From: Termitomyces sp. T153 | Taxonomy: Eukaryota > Basidiomycota > Agaricomycetes > Agaricales > Lyophyllaceae | Length of the DNA stretch: 64,000 nucleotides | NCBI GenBank assembly: GCA_018296165.2 | Contig: JACKQL020000031.1 | Location: 496,001 to 560,000, forward strand | Direction of reading: 5' to 3' | Shown here: piece after piece, positions 48,885 to 60,517 of the stretch | Position numbering within the stretch: position 1 is the stretch's first letter | Layout: the number at the start of each line of letters is the position of its first letter | The notes under the pieces: model-generated | The model's database searches: none | Told to the model about the DNA's origin: nothing | Seen by the model: only the letters and a program-made list of their open reading frames with translations | Made by a program: the position numbers and the translations under genes

Positions 48885-51800
48885 TTAGAAGACAGTAGTG
48901 AAGTCTCTAGCAAGTTCCAAATTCATAATTCCTCCATCTGTGTTAGGCAATTCAGGGGCAGGAGGAATCTGATTTTTGAAGCGGCGGATCGATTCCAGTC
49001 GTGTTCGCCAATTAGTTTTCATCTCCACAGGCATAGTATCCTGTTGAGTGTGTGCGAAAACGGATGCAAACCAGTCAGCTAGTCGACTAAGTTGGCGCAC
49101 AAAAAGAGGTAGACTCTCAGCAGAAATGACTTTGAAATGCCCGACGGGAGCAAACTCGGTCATGCGATTTGCACGTTGCACTGTGAGTCTGAAGTATTCG
49201 TTTTCATGGAGGTTGTTGGAAAACGCGGCAATAGCGCCGAAGGAATGTGGTTCGATGACGATGTTAACAAATTGGAACTGGGTTGCTAGTGTGTCGAATC
49301 TATAAGGGTGACCGGAGTCGTTCCATACTATCCGGACGTAATCGTTGCCTATATGGCGTTTTTTGTTGGTGCAGAGTGGGTCATGGTCGACGGTGGGCAT
49401 CATCGTCGCAGTGTGATAGAGGACTTGGCCAATATCGTCCCACCAAGCGTATGCATATTCACCGTCCTCATCGGGATCAAGTCCTCCAGCATACACATCC
49501 AGCTGGTCCCGCAGATTGATCAACCTTCCAAGTCCTTCGAGAAAACGCGTATACGCAGGTGAACCGTGTGTGTTACGCAAAATCTCGGCTTCCTCAGTCT
49601 GACCAGGAGCGACATACAAAATTCCAACCTTGTGAGTGTCGATGACGGGTATTCTGTCGAGGTTGGCAGTATACTTCTTGACAGCCGCATTATCGGCAAC
49701 TGCTCGCAGATGAGACGTATTTGCATGATCAGGATACGCTGATAATTGCAAGGCAAAGAACGACGGGTCTACAGACACGTCTTTTCTACGTTGTGATGGT
49801 GCAGTCCCGCTCCAGACATACCCGGTGATGGGATTTGGATGAGGTGTATCGTCTTGATCGAGTTGTTTGAAAATCTCCCGTACTTCTGCCTGCAGAAGTT
49901 GTGAGCCATGTCTTACTCATCATGATGTCATGTCACGACTCACTCCTTGTGTCTCCACAGAACTGACTTCAACCGCCTCTTCACGATCAGCAGACCTAAC
50001 TTTGGCTGGGACACGCTCCATTGTAAGTGTCGCTGGCACAGAGAAGAGATCTGGATCGACATCTCCTGCCCCTACCAAGGGCACATTTTCCACGCGACAC
50101 AAGAATTTTGTGTACCCAGACGGGCGGCGACATAGCACTTCTACCCAACCTCGTTTGGACAAAGTACGGATGGTGATGAGTGAATATCCATAGATCCACG
50201 TCTTCTCCGATAACACGGTATTTGTTGCCTTTTCGGGTGGATTCATCAGGATGTCGTTGAACACCGACGGTGCGGGACGGGGATCTGCGCTCGCATATGT
50301 ATATCGTGCGAGCCAGTCAAAGCACACCTCCGTGGGATCGTCTAGCTCATTATTGACTTCGTTGGCAAGAAGGAGCTGGCGTGTAATGTACGGTATGTGC
50401 TTCGGACGGTCGGGCAGTTTCAGCGCGAGAAACCATACGTAGACGACGGTGTAGGAGAGGATTCGCACATGTTGGGAAAGTGCCCGCGAGGTGTTGGGGT
50501 CATCCATTTTCAGACGGTTGTAATGCTGGAGATACTGTAAGGCCACACCAAACACCATCTTGTAGTCATTCTCGGTGAAATTGGCGTACAATGGCGGGAT
50601 GGCACCTATAAGGAAGAGGAAGCCGAGGATGTGGACAGCGATATGTGCACCTGACATGATTTGGGAGAGCATCTCGAGAACGCGAGGGAGGAATTTGGTC
50701 ATTGAAGATTGAAGCTCAACAGCTGAGAGCGAGAGGGCATGCAGACAACACTTTATGGTGGAGAACTGACCAGAGGACAAACCGAGCAGAAATACCTCGA
50801 CAAGAATATGGCACTGCTTCAACTCAAAGCAGGGACGGAAACTGAGCAATACAGATAAAGTGTGATATGCCAAGCCATGAGCATCGCGAGGTTTTATTGA
50901 TGGATCCTCGAGATGTGTCGCCATGTCCCCATTGAGGATACCTGTACAAATGACGGTCAGCATCCTCGAAATACCAGCGCGAGCCTTCGTCCCGCAGAAC
51001 AGATGTTTATTAGCGAGCTGTACCGGCAAATGACAGAGCACGTAGGACAGCACATCCCAGTTTGTCTCCTTCTCCAGGATATCAGTAATGACGGTGAGAT
51101 ACTGCGATATGGGAAGCAGTGGCTGTTCTAATGAACTGTCTGGGTCATATGAAACCAGACTTTCGCTTTGCACGAGGTCTACTACCTCGAAAGGGTATAT
51201 CTCAGGCATGTGCCATAATGCGGGATGGGGTTTTAGGACAGGGTTCCTAGGCACAGTTGCGGACGCTACTCTAGATCCACTTCTGCTCGTTGCCAAGTTG
51301 CGGGATGGCTTTTTACCACTAGTCCTACCGCGAGAGAGTGCCCTCTCATCGCGTTCCCGCAAAGGAACCAGTGGTCTCGGCCGGCGTGCATCCGGAGGTG
51401 ATGTTGGTTCACGGTCGGTACGCTCTGCTGATAGGTTATCCATGGACGCAGACGCATGGCTCTCGGTGGACGTGCGGTGTATAAGGGTGGAGAGCATCAC
51501 GACATGTGATGGATTATCGGACATGAAGTACAGCCTATGATTACGGTCTGCACGAATGTGCATGAGGAATTGCAGCATGGTAAGGCGAGCACGCGGAGAT
51601 TTGGCATCTTTGGTCAGGCGGAGTAGGATGTGGTAGATACGGATGGCAAGTGTGCTAGTAGAGGGCTGGAGTGCTAGGGGCATAAACGTGAGCTGCCCAA
51701 AGATGGATATGAGCGCCGATGCGGCGGCGACGACGCGCGGAGGAACGATGTTTAGAGATGGGACGACAAGTTCGTCTGGCATGTCGTCGGCTGCCTGTGG

Positions 51801-54208
51801 AGGAGCAGAATGTGACTGCGAACGTGAAGAGTGGCCGGTGGTCAGTGATGATATGATGCTCATGATGCTGGTGCCATTCTTCTCAGCCTCGTTCAATGGA
51901 TGCTCACTTTGTGTCCGCGACAGGTTGGGCGAAGTAATTGCCGAGGCGGGCTGTGTGACAGGCGGCGTCGATGAATGTACTTGAGTGTGAGGCGTCTCTG
52001 ACGTGACGATGGATGAGGCATCGTCGTCCTCAGACTGGCGCACATCGTCCTCCTCTGCAGCAGCTACCAATACATTAATAAAGCCGTCCAGGCTGTTGTC
52101 TGCTTCCTCTTTGCACTCCACTGTTCGTGATACAACCTCATCACCAAGAATCCGCCATGTCGCCTCTCCCGCTTCCCTGTCACCTCCTTCCTCCAAAGAA
52201 GTTTTGCAGAACCGCAACACTAGGTCGGCGAGCGGGACACGATACGCCTTCATGTCACGTACGTTATCATATACGGTCCAAAGGGCCTGCATGACAGCCT
52301 TCCGCGTTACGGGGCGCCCGATGTTCACAAAGCTGGGGTTTCCTAGAAGGTTGGACCAGTTGTTGAGCCAGTCGGGCGAAGTGGGGGAAAGATCGTGTTG
52401 CTCGAACATGATGCGCGGGAGGTCTGCAGTATCTGCGTCTGTGAGGTTGTCTGAGATGCGGATGAGGATTGTGGAAAGGAGAGGGCTGGTGGGGTTGGCA
52501 TGATCACGGGATAGGAGGGTGGAGATTCTGCGGAGGAGGGGCGTTGGTGCTTTGGATGTGTATGGACTGAGAGGAAGAATATAGGGTGTGCCATCACTGT
52601 TTCTATAACGAACGTGAGAGAAAGTCATTGTTGAGATGGGGAAAAGACTTGCTTGAGAGGGACAAGGTATTCTACCAATTGTTCGAGCGTCTCGCCTACG
52701 ACGCAAGCCTCTTCTTCGTCAAGACTTGTCTTTTCATCTTCTCCACGAGAATCCATCTCTTGCCATATGTCATACGGGACACCTGCAGCCTCTAGCAGGA
52801 TATCCTCCCTGGTCTCCCTTGCCCTGTTCTGATCGTCGGCGGCATCGATGTGCCACGCAACCCAGGCCTTGATACTGAGGGTAAGCACACGGCCGAGACG
52901 ACCTGCATCCCAGCCATTGCCACCAAGCCCCAACGCACCGGTGGCTGCATATTCCTCACTCGGCCATGCGCGTTCCATAATGTCGCGTTCAAGATTGAGA
53001 TGACCAGGAACACCTGATGGTGAATAGCTCATGGAACTCTCGCGAGATATATAAGCGCGCGCAATACGAGCTATCAGAGCACGGCGGACGTAGTTGCGAA
53101 AAGTGCGGTGGGCGCCGTGGGAGGTGTATAGGGCTGAATAGATGGAGTTGGTGTCTGTAGGTGGGAATAGGTGCTTTTTGCAGATGATCATGCAGCGGGT
53201 AGAGTAGGGCCCAGAGAAGAGGGAGTTGAGGGTTTCTGTGATTTTGTCTTCGGAGGATTGTTTCTTTGCGGGGTGAGGTTGGACAGAGAGAGGGGGGAGG
53301 GGCGAAGAACTGAAGGCGAGGGCGCGAAAGAGGAGCGGGAGGACGACGGTGAGGTAGTCTGGAGAGAGAACCTTGAGCTGTGAGCCAAGGTGGTCGAGAT
53401 AGAGGGTGATGGCGATGTCAGCGGGATGCTTGGTTTGGAGGATGCTGGTCATTGAGGACAGAGACGAGGTATTTTTACGGTGGGACGGCTTGGATAGAGG
53501 CGTTTCTGGAGGCGTCCGTGGTTTTGGAAGCAGCAGCACCGAGCGATCAACCAATCCAGCGTAGAACTCAAGCACAGAGGCAAGGACGTCCTCGGGTATC
53601 CTGGCTATGGGCTCGACGTTGGCGAGCACCTCGGCCAGAAACTTGGACAGGACGTCGATAGACCGCTCTCTCTCCACACGGTCAGCGTCGCCTTTGAGTA
53701 GGCCGTCAAATGCGGCAGCGATCCAGGACTGGATGACACGGATAAGGTCCTGCTCGATGCCGAGGACCTCGCGGCCAAACTTTGTCAAGGCTCGAAAGGC
53801 TTTGAAGCGGGGCTCCCACAGATCGATGGCCCAGGAACTGGGGCCAAGAAAGAGGGAAAAGAAAGCCAGTCGCTCGTCTGTCGCAAGAGACGGAGCCTCG
53901 CTGTGCTCGCAGTAAGCAGAGAGGACGTCGTAGCCGGCTGCTTGGACAGCCACTGGTGCATCAGAACGGCACAGAGACGCAAGGACAGGGATGAGGAGTG
54001 CCTTGCGTGGAAGAGGAGAGGCCTCGGGCAGAGAGAGGGCGAGAGAGCGTGCGTGGGCGAGACTGGGGACGGCGGGGGGCGTGAGGGCGTCGACGAGGGC
54101 ATCGACGGACAGGGCGGGCGACGTCGAGGGCAGGGCAGAGGTCGTCTCTGTGCGCGGCCGACGCCAGCCAAGGAAGGACGCCGTGTTCGAGCGCGGCCGT
54201 CCTTGCAT
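48885..54208 (-). CDS. TSC2: Tuberin homologue (TSC2), Rheb GTPase-activating protein
   Basis: Tuberin inactivates Rheb and so restrains TORC1. Three large exons, 54208-52653, 52602-49944 and 49889-48885, total 5220 nt, 1739 aa, close to animal tuberin in length. The N-terminal two-thirds is HEAT-like helical (FKAFRALTKFGREVLGIEQD, IDVLSKFLAEVLAN ... TNWDVLSYVLCHLPVQLANK). The middle has Ser/Pro-rich and Arg-rich linkers. The C-terminus holds the RapGAP domain: KVGILYVAPGQTEEAEILRN, GSPAYTRFLEGLGRLINLRD, WWDDIGQVLYHTATMMPT, and HIGNDYVRIVWNDSGHPYRF, where the Asn of IGND is the catalytic Asn thumb. Intron 1 (52652-52603) has a GC donor (CTCAA/GCAAGT). The gene ends right at the border of the transposon block. 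Confidence 0.93.
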
Positions 54209-54252
54209 TTCGACGACAAGAGCAACAATTATTCTTATTCATTGATGGCTAT

Positions 54253-54801
54253 CTACGAGATTACCCCTTCCGTCACAAGTTCTCTGAACCTCTGGATCGA
54301 GTGCTCGACGCCCTTGCCCATCATGCCATTCAGCTCCTGCGCCGTCTTGCCTTCAACCGGCACAGGGACCCCGTTGGCAAACGAAAATGTCAAGATCAGC
54401 TCTCCTTCTTCGTTGTACGACAGCACATTGGTGATCCGTATCCCTGTCGATTCCATCTCAAAATACGCCTATGGATATCGCATCAACTGCTTCGCAGTCC
54501 CAAACCGCGGTGCTCACAATCGTGTTTGCATGCAACTCGATGTGCTCTGTGACGGGCTCGCCGTTGTTGAACCGCACAGAACGCACGACCTACCCGAGTT
54601 AATATCAAAAGTGAAACCAGCATACCAACACACCTTGGTACCTTCATCGCTCAGAACTTCAGAGGATGTGATCATGGGAACAAATGTCATTGGATTGCGT
54701 GCCTTGATCCCCAGGCCCTTCCAGACCTGTTCTTCGGTCAAGACAGGGGTTGCGCCTGGGGGATTTACGCGTCTGCTAACTGCAAAACTGGGCGGCGACA
54801 T
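54253..54801 (-). CDS. DUF1857-type (START-like fold) protein
   Basis: Exons 54801-54634, 54589-54518 and 54468-54253, total 456 nt, 151 aa. Core: RRVNPPGATPVLTEEQVWKG, GLGIKARNPMTFVPMITSSE, VLSDEGTKVVRSVRFNNGEP, HANTIAYFEMESTGIRITNV, and the tail GKGVEHSIQRFRELVTEGVI. This matches the small fungal/bacterial DUF1857 family, predicted SRPBCC (START-like) lipid- or ligand-binding fold; no activity is known. It ends 44 bp upstream of the TSC2 start on the same strand, so the TSC2 promoter must lie within or across this gene. Confidence 0.75.
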
Positions 54802-55156
54802 GGGATTCAGATGCTGAGTAAACCGTCGAGAACTTGGTCATGTCATATGTTTGCCTCCAATGCTGCTGACAAGCATCAGTTCCAGCCGCGGCGCCCGGAA
54901 GAGTTCTTATGAATTCCGAATTCTTCCTCGAGCTCATCGTCAACGGCTTGCAAGTTTAATCCAGGTAGATCCAAGTTTAAACCACGCACGGAGCTTACGG
55001 CAAGAACATCCCGGTACAGAAATGTCTTCCATCTGATTGGCTGGCGGAGCAAACCGGTGAATCACATGACACTTGATCATCGCCTCAAGCATTTAAAAAC
55101 TTTCAAGCCGCCGCAGGTTCCAGCTCATCATCTCGCGTTTTTGTCTTTGATACAAA
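54802..55156. promoter_or_regulatory. Divergent intergenic region, DUF1857 / cytochrome c
   Basis: 355 bp between divergent starts. It contains a CCAAT-box complement (attgg, 55038-55042; ATTGGCTGG on the plus strand), a TTTAAAA-type element near 55093, and a pyrimidine-rich run before the cytochrome c ATG. These are weak, commonplace signals. Confidence 0.35.
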
Positions 55157-55689
55157 ATGGGCTTCTCTGCTGGTTAGTTGCTTCGCTTTATCCCGCCGCC
55201 TGAAATCAAACTCAACGCTATGCTTAGGTGACGCTGCCAAGGGTGCTGGTCTCTTCAAGACCCGCTGTGCTCAATGCCATACCGTCGGCGCTGGTGAGCC
55301 CCACAAGGTCGGCCCTAACCTTCACGGGTACGTTTTGCTGTCGTATCTTCCGCTACCACATGCTCAATGTTCTATAGCATCTTTGGCCGCAAGTCCGGCC
55401 AGGGCGAGGGCTTCTCGTACACCGCTGCCAATGTCAACAAGGGCGTCCTCTGGGAGGAAGAGACCCTCTTCGAGTACCTCGAGAACCCCAAGAAGGTTTG
55501 TTCGCTTTTCCTACATGTCTTCATCTGCTGACACACACATCCTCAGTATATCCCTGGAACCAAGATGGCCTTTGCTGGCTTGAAGAAGGAGAAGGATAGG
55601 AATGACCTCGTCACCTACCTTAAGGAAGCTGTATGTTCTCTTTTCTCGCTTGATCCCTGCTTCTGCTCATTGTTCTTCAGACCGCCTAA
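55157..55689 (+). CDS. CYC1: Cytochrome c
   Basis: Mobile electron carrier between complexes III and IV in the mitochondrial intermembrane space. Five exons: 55157-55172, 55228-55327, 55378-55495, 55547-55630 and 55681-55689. Total 327 nt, 108 aa. The heme motif CAQCH is in [20 protein letters not shown], followed by [20 protein letters not shown], the axial Met loop [14 protein letters not shown] and [14 protein letters not shown]. The first coding exon is 16 nt and the last is 9 nt (Thr-Ala-stop). Confidence 0.98.
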
Positions 55690-56041
55690 GTATCTTCTCA
55701 CGGACGAACGAGTGCTTTCCTTATACACGACCCTGGATCTCTATACGTCATGCCTATAATATAATCCCCGCTATAGACAAGCAACGTGAATCCCTGAACA
55801 TTACATCACGCCGATACCTCTCCACCCTACTCATCTGCAATTAGATACTATCATTATCATCTTAATTCTAGATCGCACTTGGTTTTATACATATATGGTT
55901 TAGGCGTCATTCTAACCTTAAGTGCCATTGCTTGGAGTTGCCAGGTAACTGAGTTCATTGAGAAGTCTGAAATTGGTCATTATTGTGATGCGAGATGAAG
56001 CGCAAAGTTAGATTTTCAATCAAAAGATAATCTATGTAGTT
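55690..56041. other. Convergent spacer cytochrome c / CCT2
   Basis: 352 bp, AT-rich, two 3' UTRs expected. Nothing else seen. Confidence 0.5.
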
Positions 56042-58086
56042 CTATACAGCTTCACGTTTCCGGGGGGTAGCGCGGAGAATGTCGTCGACACTAAAGAGAA
56101 ACATTGATAAATTCATCAACTTGAAACGCTCTAGATAAAAGACGCACCGGATAATCATTTCGGCCGCTTCACTCGCACTCAAGACCACCTGTCGCTTGAG
56201 CTTGTAGCTCTCGGTGACACCTAACTTTTTCATTGAGCCGATTGTCCCCTCATTCATGTCTAGTACTGTCAGGAAAGCTACACCCACGGCGCACAAAAAG
56301 ATAGCTTACCAAGACCAGCGTCTGATTGACCCTCATAGTGGGCTGCCCGCAGCTTGGTGACGAGATCAGAAGAGTCAAAACCGGCATTGTCGGCGAGAAT
56401 GGTAGGTATTTGTCTGAGCGCGCGTCCAAATGCCTCTGTCGCAATAGCCTTCTTGCCCTTGATTTTCCTAGCTTCCTCCTCAACAGCACAGCTCATCAAC
56501 ATTTCCGAGCAGCCGCCACCAAGCACCGTCCGTGTTTCCTTCACAGTCTGCGAAAGCACGGAGAGCGCATCGTGCAATGAGCGTTCCGCCTCGTCTACCA
56601 TCTGTGTCGTTGACCCACGGAGGACGACAGTGCATGCCTCGCCGGCAGCAACTCCGGAGAACTTGATCAGCTATGTTTTTCGTGAGATGAAGCAGGCAGA
56701 GGATTTTCAATTAGATCTACACGAACCTTGTCTTCACCTATCATGATCTCCTCAATAAGCTCGCAGTGCCCGAGGTTCACAAGATCAGGTCGATCAAATG
56801 TACTTGCGATCTCGCCACCGGTGACGAGTGATAGACGCTCCACACCCTCGAAATCGGCATGCTCAATTGTCAGGATGCCCTTTTCGGCTAGTAGTGACTC
56901 GGGATAGTTGTAGATGAGCTGTCGGTTCACGAAACAGTTGATGCCGTGAGCTGCGATTGCGTCGACCTTGGCCTTCATTTTTTCCTGGAAAAAGCCATGT
57001 TATCGTGAAAGTTTGACAAGCAAACATGATACACACCCGCTCTGCTCGTTCGAGCTCTGCGAGTTTCCCTGTTCCGTCAACTTTGACGCGTGCTCCAAAG
57101 ACCTTGATCTTGTCAGTGTCCATTGCTGTAGGGTTGCGTAAATTCGTGAACGATGGAAAAGCACGAGCTCCTACATGTATTGGCGATGAGAATTTTGGCA
57201 TTTTCCATGCGTTTCGGTGAGTTCACGGCGATCGTTTTGTCAAGGATGAAACCTGGCAAAGTTTCATCACTGAAATCAATTGACATTAAGCCAAGGTACC
57301 TTCATCGAGATAGGAATCCGTAAGCTTCCCTCCGACTTTTTTGATGATTTGTATATGCTCGAGATCTATCGAGCCCTGTAGAGACGCATGCGCATTTCAA
57401 AGTTCAAAAGTACGTGGAACAACGTACCTTCAACCGAAGCACGGCATCGACTGCGAGATTGGCAAAATAATCCTTGTCTTGTGAGAGAACCTTGGACGAT
57501 AGAGTTGTCCTCGCGATATTGAACAGATCTTGCCGGAAGACAGTCGGATCTGAGCTGCAAAAGATTGAGGAAATCTACTAGAATAACTTGGTTCTGACAC
57601 ACAAGTTATCAACCGCCGCTTCCTCCAAAGCCTTGAGCGCCGCCGCACTCGCGATCCTGAAACCTTCCACAATCGTCTGAGGATGGATTTTCTGCGCAAT
57701 CAGCTTCTCGGCCTCCCTTAGCAGCTCTGCAGCCAGAACAGTGACTGATGTCGTTCCATCACCGACTTCATCGTCCTGCACTTTCGATATATTAACGAGG
57801 ATCTTTGCTGCAGCGTTATCGAGTTGTATTGCTTTTAGGATCGTCGCACCGTCGTTCGTCACATTTATGTCACCGTTCGACGCGGATTGTAGGATTTTGT
57901 TCATGCCTTTGGGTCCGAGAGTTGATTTTACGAGGTCCCCGAGTGCCAAAGCACCGACGAACGAAGAGAGACGCGCGTTTTCTGCCTTCTCCTCCGTCGC
58001 CTAGAGTTTGAAGCAGATCAGTCTGGAGAAAAAAATCGTCTAATTGGTGAATGACTGACTTGCTCCCCAAAGATCTGCATGGACAT
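56042..58086 (-). CDS. CCT2: Chaperonin CCT/TRiC subunit beta
   Basis: Subunit of the cytosolic group II chaperonin that folds actin and tubulin. Ten exons: 58086-58060, 58000-57603, 57554-57428, 57375-57300, 57252-57175, 57125-57037, 56984-56727, 56670-56310, 56259-56148 and 56090-56042. Total 1575 nt, 524 aa. Motifs: [47 protein letters not shown], the ATPase motif [84 protein letters not shown] and the end [15 protein letters not shown]. Identity with the beta subunit (rather than others) rests on [15 protein letters not shown] and [20 protein letters not shown] stretches. Confidence 0.95.
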
Positions 58087-58187
58087 CTCGATATCAAAAT
58101 TCGACTAGTTTTGAGAAAGGGAGGTGTAGGAAACGCGCTGGTTTCAAGGAAAGAGTAGCTTAGATAAGCCAACATGGTGACTTGAAA
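58087..58187. promoter_or_regulatory. Divergent promoter CCT2 / POP4
   Basis: 101 bp between start codons. Both promoters and both 5' UTRs must share it or run into the genes. Confidence 0.35.
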
Positions 58188-59264
58188 ATGGCTACAACAC
58201 CACCTACGGCATCGTCAAGTAAACGAAAGCCAGATGTCATCGATATCTACAAAAACCACGACTTTATTGATGTATTTTTTCTCTATTCTCGTTCATTTCA
58301 TCTCCAATTCATATCCAAGTTTCAGAACAAACGATTCAAGCTGAACAGCAACGCCCCGTTTACGCAAGCCTATGTAACCTCACAATTGACTCAGACTACG
58401 GATGCTTCGGGCATGTATGCAAGTAGAGTCAAGGGTCGTCAAATGCTTTTAGAGAATCCTGCACGGGACAGTAGGGCAAAGAAGGAATTAGAAGAGAAAC
58501 GGGCGAAACAGAGAGTCCACAAGGAGAAAAAGATAGCGAAAGTAATGGGAAAACGTGAGGCAAAAGAGAGAGGGATATGGCACTTTGACAAATCTCAGGC
58601 AAAGTGAGCCTTCCTGTTCATCGTCTGGCTGGTCGTCAATTGACGACCTTTTGCTAGGTTTGAACTCTTCGTACCATTGCACCGTCTTTGGATGGGTTAC
58701 ATGTCCGAGCTTCTTGGGCTTCAACAGCCCCCAGCGTCGGGTCGTCCATCTGCACAGGCCATGCCATCATCTTCTAGTATGCACCCCAAACTTGTAAAGG
58801 CCGATTTTCATGGCTCCATAATTACTGGTCTGTCTCGAATTAGATCTGGAAATTCTCTCTAGTCTAACGACATTGTATAGTTTGTCAAAGCAAAAATCCA
58901 TGTCTTCTAGGCCTGTCTGGAATTGTGATACACGAAACTGAAAACGCGTTCAAGGTGGTCACAATGAAAGATGCAATGAAACGTGAGGTTGCTGCCGATC
59001 ATTCATTGTTACCTGTTGACTGATCGCTGTCCAGTCATACCCAAAGAGAACTCGATATTCTCGTTCGTGGTTCCTTTATACTCTACACTACCTCCGTCAC
59101 ACAAGCAGAATGAGCCTCTTCCTATACCAGACCTCGAGGGTACGAAAAAGACTGTTTTACAAGTACCGCACATGGAATTCGAGCTCCACGGCAATCAGTT
59201 TCGATTTCGTTCTGCTGAACGATCTGGGCGCAAATTCAAGCACAAGGAAAGTATTGAGTTGTAA
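58188..59264 (+). CDS. POP4: Ribonuclease P/MRP subunit POP4 (p29)
   Basis: RNA-binding subunit of nuclear RNase P and RNase MRP (tRNA and rRNA processing). Exons 58188-58271, 58320-58603, 58658-58827, 58881-58982 and 59035-59264, total 870 nt, 289 aa. The first half is Lys/Arg-rich (KKELEEKRAKQRVHKEKKIA). The conserved p29 fold begins at FELFVPLHRLWMGYMSELLG, then KLVKADFHGSIITV, NPCLLGLSGIVIHETENAFK, IPKENSIFSFVVP and FELHGNQFRFRSAERSGRKF. The acceptor of intron 1 is ambiguous by 6 nt (58320 or 58326), and either version of that intron is in frame and stop-free. Confidence 0.88.
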
Positions 59265-59981
59265 TGTAGCAGCAGTATTTATCAATGTCAACAATTGATA
59301 GTCAAAATTGACAATGGTCGCTTCGACGCCTTGGGACTGAATATCATCAATTGGCTATTGAATCTGGAATCGTGTTGTATGTAATTACTCGGTGGCAACT
59401 TGCAGAAAGATAACTACAGTCGAGTTCAACTGGTCAACAACTCGGAGAGCTCACACTTATTGCCCAGAAGTGCTTCGAGAGCAGCCGTGGCGCGCGGGTA
59501 TTGGTGAGCCATAATCAAGGTCAAAGACAAAAAGTTCTGGCACCCTTTGAAATTATCATGACGAATTTCAAATCAGGACTTTCAAAGAAGCACTCGAATA
59601 GTAATACGAGGAGTCTTGAGGATACAAATAAGGATACAACCCTTTTGTCCTAGTGGTCGATAAGGCGGCGCGGGTCGGACAAGTGAGATGATAGTTCAAG
59701 GAAGAAAAGATGTCGGGCGGATCATTGCTTTCCGCAAACCAATGTGTAGGATCCTTCATGGATGCAGCATCATATGGCTGGGAGGATGATTTTACCTTGT
59801 GTATGGTGGGAGGGGATTCGCCATGGACATGTGGTTGGACGATTTTGGGGATCGCTGCTGAAGTCTGCGTCAGGTATCGATTAACAAATGACGGAGCTGT
59901 TTTTCGGACGCTCCTATACCGACAAGTGCGCGAAAAGGTTTTCTATTTCCACGTAACACAGGAGTGTGTTGAGAGCACAGC
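59265..59981. other. Convergent spacer POP4 / NDUFS5
   Basis: 717 bp. A short minus-strand frame near 59507-59420 reads MAHQYPRATAALEALLGN and then runs out; I do not call it a gene. No RNA gene recognised. Confidence 0.4.
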
Positions 59982-60449
59982 CTACTTCTTCGTCTCTGAT
60001 TCATCCATATTCTGTTTTATTAGGCCAAGCCCCACGCGTCCGCCATCTGCTGCGATATCAGCGGCTTTCTGTCCTTCCTTGACGGCCGCTTGCGCCTTGC
60101 GGAGGAGTTCGGCCTTGACTTGTTTCGCACGCGCAACCTACATTCTCGAGTCAAAAGTGATCGTGTTTGAACCGTGATTTACGGCCGCACCTCCTTGGTA
60201 CCATGCAAGCACTCTAGGTAATCCTCAGACTGAGGCCGGCAGGCACCAGGATTGTCGGTCTGGGCATAGCACTTATCGAATGAATATTAATGGGGACATG
60301 GATCAGAATAGAAGTAGTCCAGCGTACTCTGGAAAACTCCTGCCAGTAAGTGAAGCACCGTGAACGACCCCCTGTGTATCCAAATCCAGACTATAACAGC
60401 GTCAGTGACCACAGCATCACAGACGGAGCCAGCCTGAGCATACCGCCAT
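59982..60449 (-). CDS. NDUFS5: NADH:ubiquinone oxidoreductase subunit NDUFS5 (15 kDa, CHCH)
   Basis: Accessory subunit of mitochondrial complex I on the intermembrane-space side, imported by the MIA pathway. Four exons: 60449-60444 (only ATG GCG), 60390-60328, 60271-60191 and 60137-59982. Total 306 nt, 101 aa. Reads MASGFGYTGGRSRCFTYWQE, FSRCYAQTDNPGACRPQSED, YLECLHGTKEVARAKQVKAE, giving the twin Cys pairs of a CHCH fold (C-x9-C type). It is fragmented in six-frame view because the first coding exon is 6 nt. Confidence 0.9.
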
Positions 60450-60517
60450 GGTTCGGAGAGAAAGTGTGACACAGATTGGACGTGACGCTGTCACTTGCTT
60501 GCTCGCTGACGACGACG
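60450..60517. promoter_or_regulatory. Divergent promoter NDUFS5 / GET5-like, 68 bp
   Basis: The shortest divergent start-to-start gap in the window. No TATA box is evident; repeated GACGACGA before the plus-strand ATG. Confidence 0.35.

Noticed and set aside
53903..54817. Plus-strand 304-codon ORF
   Set aside because: Antisense to the TSC2 N-terminus and the DUF1857 gene, both strongly supported.
59710..60177. Plus-strand 155-codon ORF
   Set aside because: It is antisense to the NDUFS5 last exon and has no family features; the minus strand carries the CHCH protein.
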